Source: Bathynomus jamesi
Taxonomy: Eukaryota > Arthropoda > Malacostraca > Isopoda > Cirolanidae
Assembly (NCBI GenBank): GCA_023014485.1
Contig: JAJOZX010000880.1
Span: 257,501-321,500, forward strand
Reading direction: 5' to 3'
Length of the DNA stretch: 64,000 nt
Every line of letters begins with the position of its first letter. The first letter of the stretch is position 1. Both the position numbers and the translations under genes were made by a program. Positions 52,669 to 63,314 of the stretch are shown one piece after another. The notes beneath the pieces were generated by a model. That model was not told where the DNA came from, searched no databases, and saw only the letters and a program-made list of their open reading frames with translations.

Positions 52669-53831
52669 AACCCACACATACCACTATCGCCTAACTCAAC
52701 ATGGATTCAGACCTCACCACTCAACCACGACATTACTCACTAACCTCACGCAGCACATCATGGATGGCATCAACTCCAGACGACCAGCTCAACGTACACT
52801 ATTAGCAACAATAGACATTAGTAAAGCATTTGAAGCTATTGCACGCTTCCCTCATAAACAAAATACTCAACACAAACATGCACAATAACACCAAAAGGTG
52901 GCTGAGCAACTATCTTTTAGAACGATACTCACATGTCACATTTAATGGCAAGTCATCCAAAAACAAGCTTTTTCCGAACGGGGTCCCTCAAGGCTCTGTT
53001 CTCTCAACAACACACTTCAACTTATACATGCATGGCATTCCAACATCCATAGATAACAAGCTTACCTTATCATCATATGCAGATGACATCACTAACATCC
53101 ACCCACAACAACATCGACACCGCTACAAATAACCTACAAACAAACACAAACAGTATACAAGACTGGCTCACACACAACAGACTCAAAGTAGCGCCCACAA
53201 AATCAACCATCACCTTGCTTACAAGCAACACAAAAGAACACCAGATAACTCCACAGCTTACACTAAACAAAAGCAGCATTCCACACACTCACAGAACCAA
53301 AATACTTGGCGGTTACATACAACACTATCTTTTGCAAACCACATTCAAGACATTAAAAACAAATGTACATCAAGACTTAACACGCTTAGAGTATTAACAG
53401 GCACAAACTTTGGACACCAGCAGGAAACAACAACACTCATATACAAACAATATATTCGCTCAGTTATGGACTATGCTAGCCAATGCTGGGCACCCATTAT
53501 CCTAGATGCGAAGCCGCCACCCATTGACATGTCAGAGACCAGCCTGAGCAGATCGGATCGAGTTAACTTAGCACGATTCCGATGTGGACATCACTCCAAC
53601 TTACAGACATATAAACACAGACTAGACAACTCCACAGACGACACCTGTGCCAGGACACACCACAAACAACTGAACACATTATGACGGACTGTACCGCTCT
53701 AGCACAACATAGAACACAACACAACATCACTAGTGCGCTGAACCTCTGGTCCACTCCAGAGAGGGCGATCGGTTACCTGCGTGCCGCCAGCTTGCTGGAT
53801 CAGGGTGGGCTGATCGGCTAACCAACAACAA
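52669..53831 (+). mobile_element. LINE-C copy with 9-bp target duplication
   Basis: Plus-strand copy of the LINE at 37657-39595, truncated at the same part of the RT domain (CACATACCACTATCGCC) and ending in AACAACAACAAC. CAACCTACC stands at 52660-52668 and 53832-53840. It encodes FNGKSSKNKLFPNGVPQGSV, LSSYADDIT and a shortened tail. Relative to the other copy about 400 bp is missing after CWAPII, joining directly to a PPPIDMSETSLSRSDR block. Several frameshifts. Confidence 0.92.
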
Positions 53832-54421
53832 CAACCTACCTTCTAGCGATTTAAGTGTACCGTAGTCTATCGTGCCCCTTTTCCTTTAGCTTTTGTGCTG
53901 CAAATCGCTCTTTAAATACTAACAGACCACAAATGAGCTACACTCAATACTATTGAGGTATAAGTTTAACTACTTAAGATAGCCACAAAAACTCAGATAA
54001 TCATCCAATAGGCTACCTCATTTGGCCTTAAAGGGAAGTAGTTTAAAAGTTTCAGGATGTGATCTACAGAAAGCTACAACCTACAACATTAAGCGCTCGA
54101 GACCAAAAACCGAAATATAAACTGTACGTTATACATGCTACTAAAATAAGCTACACAAAAATGGCCTACTACTAAAACAATTACCATTAGGTTATGAACA
54201 TGAGGCCTACCACAACAAACAGTTTGTGTAGGCCGGCCTCAGTAAATGTACAAACTAATATCATTAGTATTGACAGAGGCTCAGTACATATTTGAACAAA
54301 TATTTTGAATTACAGTCCAAACGTGGAATGGCCTAACTGTTAATATCTGTTGCGTGCTTCAATTGGACAAGGTCATGTTTACTGAACTTCAAACAAAGAT
54401 AAAACACCACACACAAAAAAA

Positions 54422-54483
54422 TTTATATATATATATATATATATATATATCCTATAATGTGTGTGTGTGTGTGTGTGTGTGTG
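54422..54483. repeat. (TA)n and (GT)n microsatellites
   Basis: TA for about 29 bases, a short spacer (CCTATAAT), then GT for about 26 bases. Confidence 0.95.
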
Positions 54484-54956
54484 TTCGAAGTTGCATTTGT
54501 ATGAAAGGCTATTTTAAAAATTGTGAAAGCTTCCTGTTTCTTTAAATTTAGAAATTTTCCTCCCTCAACGCTCACACGCCCTTTGGTGGTACCTGACGAA
54601 GGCAAAAATAAGTCAAGCTTCGATCGTTCATCTGCCCTGGGGAGCAGTTCTGGCCCGATTTTCTATTAAAATCTGCGGGAGTTGAACTCCCAACCGTCGC
54701 CCGAGAAATTTCTACACTTACTTCATCGTTGCAATATATTTAAGGAATTAATTTAAATAAATGGATGAATTTAAAATTTTATTTGTCATGATTTAAGCAA
54801 TTCATAAGATCAACTTTGAACTCTGAAAATGCTGTCATTCAAACAGAGTTTAAGGTTGAAAATTATAAATGGAAAGGACCAGCCACAAAGGACTATTTTC
54901 CCTCCACGTCAATAGATGGTAAAAGTATCTTAACCGCAAATGCTAATAAAATTAAG

Positions 54957-55177
54957 GTTCTTTTACATTAACCTCCCAACACTAATTTTTTTATATAATG
55001 TTGGTTTGGTTTTGGTTATGGTACTTTATTTTCCTTCCATTATAAAAAAAATTAGTGTTGGGATTAGGTTAGGTTAGGTTAAAAACAGCCCGCCGCAAGT
55101 GTTTTGCTAACGTACTTTATTTTCCTTCCATTATAAAAAAAATTTAGTGTTGGGAGGATAATGCAAAAGTACCAAAA
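54957..55177. repeat. Foldback repeat with internal direct repeat
   Basis: Outer inverted arms share CCTCCCAACACTAA with flanking TTTTACATTA. Inside, GTACTTTATTTTCCTTCCAT occurs twice in direct orientation (55021 and 55112). A TTAGGTTAGG run lies between the copies. Non-coding. Confidence 0.75.
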
Positions 55178-56960
55178 TTAATAAATGTTATACTTTTTTC
55201 AAAGCTGTAATATTACAATTTGTTCAGTAGATGCACAATGTGAGAGGCCGCATTACTGCCTTACCTTATATGCCCTGTCCAGTTATGTTCCTATTCTTAA
55301 CCTCTTTTGGACCACTGGGTCAAATATGTACCATTTCCAATACACGCACTTGTAACTTAACCCTACAAAAACTTTGGTCATGAAGAGGTTAAGCACAAAG
55401 CTTGTCTATTTTTTTGTATGTTCACTGATTTCTGTAATTTAAGTCCCGAACTCCAGGAGCTGGTGACAGTACAATGTAATGGCTTATATTATGTGAAGCT
55501 GAATCGCCTACTGGTATAACAAATTATCCAATTTTTATGGAATTTTATATGTAGGCTCCCTTAATTTTAAGCCGTAGGGGTGTGTCTGTAGTTAAAACTC
55601 ATTGGACCTACAAACATGAACGAATCTATTACATGTAAGCGAGATTCAACTGTTTGAATCGATGCATACCCATACCGATTTCAATGAACAATATTTCCTG
55701 CTCACTGCGTGCGATTGAGAAGTGTGATAGGCCCAAGGCCTAAATTAAATACTTATTACTTTCTCAAGGGATTTAGAAAGCTAACTGGAGTCACATGTAG
55801 GCCCTGTCGTAATCTTAGTCTACTGTTAGTAGGCTTTAGAGTACTTTATATCAGTACGTTAGGGAAATCTACTATTTCAAATGTTTGAATATTTTAAGGC
55901 CTATTGTTACAAAGAACAATACATTAAAATACTTTGCAACTACATCTAGGTAAGTGAATTATAAGATTTGCATAATGGACAAAAGGCTTACACGATATGT
56001 CAACCAGGTGATTACCTGAGACTGCGATGTACCTGGTCTATCCTTTATTTCAAGGATATTAAGGTGTTTACGTTTAATTTAATTGTAATTTATAAATGCA
56101 TATGCATGCACGCATGAACCATTATTTTTTCCTCAGTAAAATCGTCCTAAAATAAAAGGCATGAAAGTGCCTTCATAACATAGGGAAATATGACTCAAAT
56201 TACAGGCCTACCTTTTTCTTTTTCATGTACGATGATTTAACTTGCAACTGTTTCATATCTATATATTCATTTGACGTTCGTTTAAATTACTATAGTTTTA
56301 TAATGAACACAATTAGAGGGACGAGTTTAAACCACTCTCACATGAAGGGATAACACAATAAGGCCATGTTAGTTATAGTAAGCCTGTCATAGCTGGAGTG
56401 TAAAAGCATGTCACAGGTACAACACACAATACTTTCCCGTTTTCATGTTAAGCCTTTATAATTATGAACTAATACGCTTCGGATATTTTAACTATTAACT
56501 TCTAATTCTGAATATCATTTTATGAACCACTCACTTCTAATTTTATAGCAAAAATAACTTGACCATCTACGTGTCACTAACTTCCTTACCGATTGCGGAC
56601 TTTGAAAGTAAACCGCGGTGTGGAGAATCGTATTTCGGAAGTTGTAAATTAACGCCATAGAAATATCGTACAAGGTATAAATTGTTGTTTTTGTTCATAT
56701 TATTAAGGAACATACGTGATTCAGTGAAAATATATAGTGTATTAGATATAAAATTTGAAATGAAGCTAGTATTTGGTACAATCACTCAAGTTTTTGTATG
56801 CTCAGATCGTACGTTTGGCAGTTGACGAAATGTAAATGGTCATTACAGGCTTGCCTTTTAAAAACCGCAATTTTCTCGCTGAAAACGGTGTAGTACATAC
56901 ATATTACATAATGTCCCTATATAGTATTTTCTAGTTTGCCGATGTATGGTATTGAGTGAG

Positions 56961-56964
<4 letters not shown>

Positions 56965-57011
<47 letters not shown>
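56965..57011. repeat. (TA)n microsatellite
   Basis: About 47 bases of TA. Confidence 0.95.
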
Positions 57012-57015
<4 letters not shown>

Positions 57016-57529
57016 CGTGCTTCCTTACATTATAGAATTCAGTTAACCTTCCTCGAAATTATGACTTTTTTAAATGGCTGATAATAATTTACATCAAGTA
57101 AATAAATTGTAAAAAGTAAAAATAAAATATTTCAGTGAATAAAAATCTTTAATTTTTTACAATTATAAATATACAAAAAAAAAATAATAATAATAAGTGT
57201 TAAATTCAACTCATTTCACGAATTCATTTGGTTCTTGACTATTATGATGGGGGCTAAATTTGGTGTAAAAGCCATTTCCAGTTTTGAATTCAGTGGAGAA
57301 ATGAAGATGGATGGGGAGGTCCTAATAAAAACAGGTCACGCAAAATAAACTCTCAACGAATTCTGGCATCGCATCGGGCATGGGCATTTGAATCGATTTA
57401 AATACCCAACTGATATAAACGGTAGAGCGATTATTTCATTAAAGGAGGAGAGACATTTTAACAGTATTTTCCTGTCTTCCAAATAGTTAAAAACAATTAA
57501 CTTAAAATATAAAGATCGGGACAGATTTT

Positions 57530-58165
57530 ATGTTCTTTTTAAGAGGTGAAAATAGGCTTTATTGAATGTATTACACTTTTTAAGAGGTGAAAATAGGCTT
57601 TGAATGTATTACACCTTTTAAGGTGAAAATAGGCTTTATTGAATGTATTACACCTTTTAAGGTGAAAATAGGCTTTATTGAATGTATTACACCTTTTAAG
57701 AGGTGAAAATAGGCTTTATTGAATGTATTACACCTTTTAAGAGGTGAAAATAGGCTTTATTGAATGTATTACACCTTTTAAGAGGTGACAATAGGCTTTA
57801 TTGAATGTATTACACCTTTTAAGAGGTGACAATAGGCTTTATTGAATGTATTACACCTTTTAAGAGGTGACAATAGGCTTTATTGAATGTATTACACCTT
57901 TTAAGAGGTGACAATAGGCTTTATTGAATGTATTACACCTTTTAAGAGGTGAAAATAGGCTTTATTGAATGTATTACACCTTTTAAGGTGAAAATAGGCT
58001 TTATTGAATGTATTACACCTTTTAAGAGGTGAAAATAGGCTTTATTGAATGTATTACACTTTTTAAGGTGAAAATAGGCTTTATTGAATGTATTACACCT
58101 TTTAAGAGGTGACAATAGGCTTTATTGAATGTATTACACCTTTTAAGAGGTAAAAATAGGCTTTC
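57530..58165. repeat. 41-bp minisatellite, about 16 copies
   Basis: Unit: TTTTAAGAGGTGAAAATAGG plus CTTTATTGAATGTATTACACC (41 bp). Variants lack GAG (38 bp) or have GTGACAAT in place of GTGAAAAT. The ACAAT variant is clustered in consecutive middle units. The first and last units are shorter or diverged. Confidence 0.95.
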
Positions 58166-58405
58166 TTGAATTAGAACAGTCCAAAACACAAATAAGTGAC
58201 CAAACGCCATCATGGAGATTCGAGAAATATGTTACACTCTGGTTGGCATTTGTCTCCTAATCATGTGTTAAAAGAAACCAGTGGTTGGTTGGTTGGTTTA
58301 TCACAACAAAAGGCATCAATCATTTTACACCGAATTTATTTTAATTGCTCGAAATCTTTATTTAATATAAAGTTAGGAAATGTTTTAAAATTAATGAAAT
58401 TATCA

Positions 58406-58409
<4 letters not shown>

Positions 58410-58447
<38 letters not shown>
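58410..58447. repeat. (TA)n plus short (CA)n
   Basis: TA tract ending in CACACACA next to a Tc1-like terminus. Confidence 0.9.
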
Positions 58448-58448
<1 letters not shown>

Positions 58449-58690
58449 GAGGGTTGACAAGTAAATAGACACTTTTGCTTTTTTCCTATTAATTTTGATC
58501 TGATAATAAAGGTGAATAAATAATAACAGATTAATTAAATCAATATATTTAGAATCGGAGGCTCTTTCACTTTGCATTATGTACAGCTGACACACGCTCT
58601 GGTATTCCATTGATGAGCTTTGCTATTTGTTCTTGGGGACAACCATCTTGGTGTCCATTTATTTTTGTGAACCTTCTGTATGTAACTTAG
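58448..58690 (-). mobile_element. Tc1-like transposon fragment
   Basis: The outer end is CAGAGGGTTGACAAGTAAAT. Inward on the minus strand a frame reads EQIAKLINGIPERVSAVHNA, the usual C-terminal pattern of Tc1-like transposases (L-I-x-G-I-P-x-R-V/I-x-A-V). The rest of the element is missing. Confidence 0.7.
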
Positions 58691-58919
58691 GGTTCGACCC
58701 ACAACAAAACTCTGAAAATAGCAACGAAAGCGAAAGATGCCCGGGCTCATCTTGTTGACTCCATTATAGTGAAAGGATATTTATTAATTACAGACTTTGT
58801 AATACATTTTTAGGATTCAATTTTAAATTATTTTAATTTTATCTACGAGTTTCGTTTATATACAGACCTTTATGGGCAGCAGGAACTCTACTTGTACCCG
58901 CTTGTATCATGGAAACTTA

Positions 58920-60151
58920 CAAAGCTGGGCACAAACCGTTAATCCGTTAATCGTTAATTAACGAAGTTAACTTTTTCGTTAACGATTTAACTTTTAAGTT
59001 AACTTTGAAAATCATTATCGGACTAATTAACTTCCGTTACATTTAACTTCCGTTAACTCAAGTCCGTTAACCCAAAAAATTCATAAATAAACGTTTAAAA
59101 GTTTCTATTATTTTCAGTGCTGAGCAGGTGCGCAATTAATCCGCCACTGTTAATAGTGATGAACGAATTTCCATTTCCGCAGTGCAAAATCAGGCGATAT
59201 ATTTGTTTCCGTCGCCACAATTTGTGTCTTACCAAATATGGTAGTTATTTATGGCATTGGTTTGAGCAAAACATGGTCGACTGTAAAATCAGGCGGAAAG
59301 ATTTGCCATTTGAGTTGAATGTTTCAACTTCTTTCAAGAAATATCACGAGCATTTTAAGGCACTTTCAATAATATATATGTAACAATTACAACAAATAAC
59401 TACATTCGTTTCATTTGCATTCTGTCTCTTGCGCAACATGTTTGTGCTAGTGAATATTTAAAAATAATCGTTGTCAAGTAAGTCATGTATATTTATAATA
59501 TGTCTGTGAGTACCTTATTAGTAGTCTTCTTGATACATTTTCAAGAACCATAAAACTGATCAGGTAAGATTTCAATTCTCATGTCACTTTGATGACATAA
59601 ATTAAGTCAATTGATGTCTTACAATGGGAGCGTTTTCACCTTAACCCTTTATGTCCTGGCGGTACTTCTAGGTACCACAGGTCACTCAAGGGCAAGGCCC
59701 AGAACTTGGTCAAGACCTGGCTGGAGACCAACTCCAAGGACTTGCTGACAGATGCTGCCTTCTTGGGTGAGCAAGTGTTGGTGGACTTGTTCGTCAAGTT
59801 CAACACAGCCATCCCCTCCAGTGCTGCAGTGGAGCGTTTGTTCTCTATGGGCAAGGACATCCTGAGGGCCAAGAGATCATCCCTGTCTGATGAAAACTTT
59901 GATATGCTAATTTTCATGAAGGGCAACATGCATCTCATGGACAAAATGGAGAACGAGAAGAGGGAAAATTAAATTATACATATATTGTGTTTTTCATTTT
60001 TTTTATAATAAAAGTTAACGTTAACGGTTTATCGGTAACTTCCGTTACATGTTTAACGAATTAACGGATTAACGGTTAACGAAGTTAACTTTTTGGTTAA
60101 CGGATTAGCGGTTAACGAAGTTAACTTTTTGGTTAACGGTGCCCACCACTG
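58920..60151 (+). mobile_element. hAT transposon, deleted, GTTAAC-rich ends
   Basis: Ends CAAAGCTGGGCACAAACCG and its imperfect inverse ending GTGCCCACCACTG, with an exact 8-bp duplication GAAACTTA at 58912-58919 and 60152-60159. Both subterminal regions (about 110 and 120 bp) are filled with GTTAAC/CCGTTAA repeats, as expected for multiple transposase-binding sites. The 1.23-kb length implies loss of most of the transposase gene. Confidence 0.93.
59117..59972 (+). pseudogene. hAT transposase remnants (N-terminal? and C-terminal)
   Basis: The clear part is 59700-59972: WLETNSKDLLTDAAFLGEQV, then NTAIPSSAAVERLFSMGKDI and LRAKRSSLSDENFDMLIFMK, ending EKREN. PSSAAVERLFS and the L-x-x-x-N-x-x-x-L-I-F-M block are the hAT dimerisation domain. 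An earlier open frame (59117-59383, 88 codons) could be the first coding part but has no recognised zinc finger. The RNase-H-like core is deleted. Confidence 0.85.
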
Positions 60152-60159
60152 GAAACTTA

Positions 60160-60545
60160 ATACCCTCTGAGCCATCCACTTTGTATCAATTTACCCATAG
60201 TCGAAGCTTAACTACTGGAGAAAAGGAAACCGCGTCCCATCCTGCACAAAATTGGCGTAAGAACGGTTCTGGGTGGGTACGGGCCTGTTCTGCGAGTCCC
60301 TGTAGTTACCAGTATACCCTATTCTACCAGTGTACCCTATTCAGACAGACTTTTAGCGTAAGATCGAAATAATTTCAGTGTAAAAAGCTCCGATCTGATG
60401 TCTTTCCAAATTTTCATCACTAAACCTATTTCTGTTGGCCCCATCCAAGGGTGAAACATCTGCTTAGGAAATCCATTACCCACGTTGCATCTTCTTCAAG
60501 AAACTATCAAACTTAGGTTAATTAATTAATGATGAAACATAAATA
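60160..60545. other. No gene seen
   Basis: Unassigned flank. A 77-codon plus-strand frame begins inside the hAT end and is not recognised. Confidence 0.45.
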
Positions 60546-60801
60546 CAGGGTGTCCCATAAGTCGGGTCTCGTAGGAAAATTTATTTTAAATTAAATTTAC
60601 AAAATTAATACATTAAAACTAAAACAAATGTTCAAATTAATGTCTTATTTTGGGACCTTTTTTTTGTTGTTGTAGGTAGAATAACACGTAATGGTTAATA
60701 TGAAAGTGAGTTACACTCGTGAGAAAAAGGCGGAGGCCTTTTCCTCAGGAGTGTAACTCATTTCCAGTTTTCCTATGAGACCTAACTTATGGGATACCCT
60801 G
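60546..60801 (+). mobile_element. Family M1 transposon, 256-bp deletion form
   Basis: Both ends present (CAGGGTGTCCCATAAGTCGG and its inverse ending GGGATACCCTG), TA on both sides. The middle holds the transposase start MVNMKVSYT at 60691 followed immediately by inverted sequence. Its right two-thirds is included in the tandem triplication. Confidence 0.92.
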
Positions 60802-62070
60802 TATAAGTAAAGCATAATATTAAAAAAATGGCTAATATATTCAGTTTGAGGTCTCAAATTTCGGTGATTCATCTCGGGTAGCAGAACAAATTCGACCAGC
60901 ACAATGTCGATACTAAAAAGTTAGTTTAATTTAGGTCAGGTCAGGTTAGGTTACATTATGCCCGTTTAGGTTAGGTTAGGTTAGTTATTTTCATTGAAAC
61001 TCTGAAAGGTACATTTAAAATGTGAAACCCATGTACTCGCATTAGGTCGAAGGTCGACATCTTAAATTCGATTTTGTTCATGTAACGCATCCACCCATTT
61101 CACCCATCGGACCAATCAGGATGAGTCTTACGTCCGGGTTAGGTTACACGTAATGGTTAATATGAAAGTGAGTTACACTCGTGAGAAAAAGGCGGAGGCC
61201 TTTTCCTCAGGAGTGTAACTCATTTCCAGTTTTCCTATGAGACCTAACTTATGGGATACCCTGTATAAGTAAAGCATAATATTAAAAAAATGGCTAATAT
61301 ATTCAGTTTGAGGTCTCAAATTTCGGTGATTCATCTCGGGTAGCAGAACAAATTCGACCAGCACAATGTCGATACTAAAAAGTTAGTTTAATTTAGGTCA
61401 GGTCAGGTTAGGTTACATTATGCCCGTTTAGGTTAGGTTAGGTTAGTTATTTTCATTGAAACTCTGAAAGGTACATTTAAAATGTGAAACCCATGTACTC
61501 GCATTAGGTCGAAGGTCGACATCTTAAATTCGATTTTGTTCATGTAACGCATCCACCCATTTCACCCATCGGACCAATCAGGATGAGTCTTACGTCCGGG
61601 TTAGGTTACACGTAATGGTTAATATGAAAGTGAGTTACACTCGTGAGAAAAAGGCGGAGGCCTTTTCCTCAGGAGTGTAACTCATTTCCAGTTTTCCTAT
61701 GAGACCTAACTTATGGGATACCCTGTATAAGTAAAGCATAATATTAAAAAAATGGCTAATATATTCAGTTTGAGGTCTCAAATTTCGGTGATTCATCTCG
61801 GGTAGCAGAACAAATTCGACCAGCACAATGTCGATACTAAAAAGTTAGTTTAATTTAGGTCAGGTTAGGTTACATTATGCCCGTTTAGGTTAGGCTAGGT
61901 TAGGTTAGTTATTTTCATTGAAACTCTGAAAGGTATATTTAAAATGTGAAACCCATGTACTCGCATTAGGTCGAAGGTCGACATCTTAAATTCGATTTTG
62001 TTCATGTAACGCATCCACCCATTTCACCCATCGGACCAATCAGGATGAGTCTTACGTCCGGGTTAGGTTA
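60685..62070. repeat. Three tandem 462-bp units
   Basis: Units 60685-61146, 61147-61608 and 61609-62070, each starting CACGTAATGGTTAATATG. Each includes the right part of the M1 transposon plus about 345 bp of flank with TTAGGTTAGG runs. Units 1 and 2 are essentially identical. Unit 3 has lost 5 bp in GGTCAGGTCAGG, gained 5 bp in GGTTAGGCTAGG and has an AGGTATATT change, keeping the same length. Confidence 0.97.
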
Positions 62071-62074
62071 CACG

Positions 62075-62611
62075 AGGTTAGATGGTATTTATAAGTAAAT
62101 TAGATATTTCCCACATGATAAAAACTTTCGGGCAATCAAGGGTCATAAAAGTAGATGACCCCGAAATTCAATATTTACCAAAACGCAATATTTTTATTAT
62201 TATTTTAAACATTCGTAAATGGTTCTTAATTTTAAGCGAATTTGACGCAGAAGAATGTAGGTTCCTCATTCTCTGACGTTTAAATTCTACTAATCTACTT
62301 CAAGCACCAAAAAAAAAAAAGTGTATTGGTTGCTATGGTTAATTATTTTACAACAATTCCAAATGGTTAATTCAACCATGAGATGATTGCTCTACCAATT
62401 GTATTTTTCTGATGAGAAACTTAAATTTAATTAAGGGTTAACGAAATTAGTTTGTGTTTGAAACGAATTAACTCTTTGGATTGGTTGGCCAATCCAACTT
62501 GTTAATTCAAATGTGTGTAAAAGAGAGAAGAGAGAATTTTCAGTCTTTCTTAAATTATTACCACATATATATATATATATATATTTTTAACTGCAAACAC
62601 ACAGTATAATT
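62075..62611. other. No gene; short (TA)n
   Basis: AT-rich, with a TA tract at 62563-62584 just before the next palindrome. Confidence 0.45.
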
Positions 62612-62796
62612 AACGTAAAGAACGACGCTTGTACAGGAGATATTCCGCGCAAGATGAGAGAGAGAGAACGAAACAAATGAAAAAATGAAGATCCCGGGTT
62701 CGATTCCCGGGCGGTTACCTCATTTTTTCATTTGTTTCGTTCTCTCTCTCTCATCTTGCGCGGAATATCTCCTATACAAGCGTCGTTCTTTACGTT
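62612..62796. repeat. Palindrome with tRNA T-arm loop
   Basis: Arms of about 80 bp (AACGTAAAGAACGACGCTTG, a GCGCAAGATGAGAGAGAG block, AACAAATGAAAAAATGA) enclose CCCGGGTTCGATTCCCGGG (62693-62711) and GCGGTTACC. The loop is a perfect tRNA T stem-loop with a B box; no D or anticodon arm is present. TA tracts lie on both outer sides. Confidence 0.85.
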
Positions 62797-62824
62797 GATA
62801 TATATATATATATTATAATATATA

Positions 62825-62954
62825 TAAGCAAACAACCACAGGGAAAAGGAAACACAAAGTCCGAGCGCTTTCGTGATATATTCTCATTATTATGTGAATA
62901 TATCACGAAAGCGCTCGGACTTTGTGTTTCCTTTTCCCTGTGGTTGTTTGCTTA
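62825..62954. repeat. Palindrome with GAAAGC motif, copy H3
   Basis: Arms of about 59 bp share GGAAAAGGAAACACA and CGAGCGCTTTCGT with the palindrome at 50082. Each arm has GAATATATCACGAAAGCGCT in its own sense, so the stem-GAAA part is kept but the first core box is changed. The centre is TCATTATTATGT. Confidence 0.75.
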
Positions 62955-63009
62955 TTAATAAGATCACGTGTTATTTTGTGATTTTAGTGCATATATATAT
63001 ATATATATA

Positions 63010-63314
63010 TAGGGTGTTCCATAAGTCCAATATCATAGGAAAATTTATTTTAATTAAATTTACAAAAGTAACACATTAAAACTAAAAGAAATGTTCAAAT
63101 TGATGTCTTGTTTTGAGACTTTTTTTTGTTGCAGGTAGAATAACACGCAATGGCTCATATGGGAGTCAGTTACAGTCCTCAGGAGAAGGCAACAAAACAA
63201 ATGGTCCCAAAACAAGACATCAATTTGAACATTTCTTTTAGTTCTAATGTATTACTTTTGTAAATTTAATTTAAAATAAATTTTCTTATGAAACCGTACT
63301 TAGGGGACACCCTG
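63010..63314 (+). mobile_element. Family M1 transposon, 305-bp form
   Basis: Left end AGGGTGTTCCATAAGTCC (its first bases blend into a TA tract), right end GGGGACACCCTG before TA. About 110-bp inverted arms. The plus strand has the start ATGGCTCATATGGGAGTCAG (MAHMGVSYSPQEKAT) and then the opposite arm. Non-autonomous. Confidence 0.9.

Larger units (their letters stand above)
53841..57529. other. Low-repeat DNA, no gene recognised
   Basis: Contains (TA)n plus (GT)n at 54422-54483, a foldback at 54957-55177 and (TA)n at 56965-57011. Near 54670-54700 a minus-strand GGGAGTTCAACTCCC looks like a tRNA T arm but lacks the rest. No recognised coding family. Confidence 0.45.

Noticed and set aside
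54660..54710. Possible tRNA gene (GGGAGTTCAACTCCC on the minus strand)
   Set aside because: Only a T-arm-like hairpin; no D arm, anticodon arm or acceptor stem can be paired.
57530..58165. CRISPR array
   Set aside because: Units are contiguous and near-identical with no unique spacers; it is a minisatellite in eukaryotic DNA.
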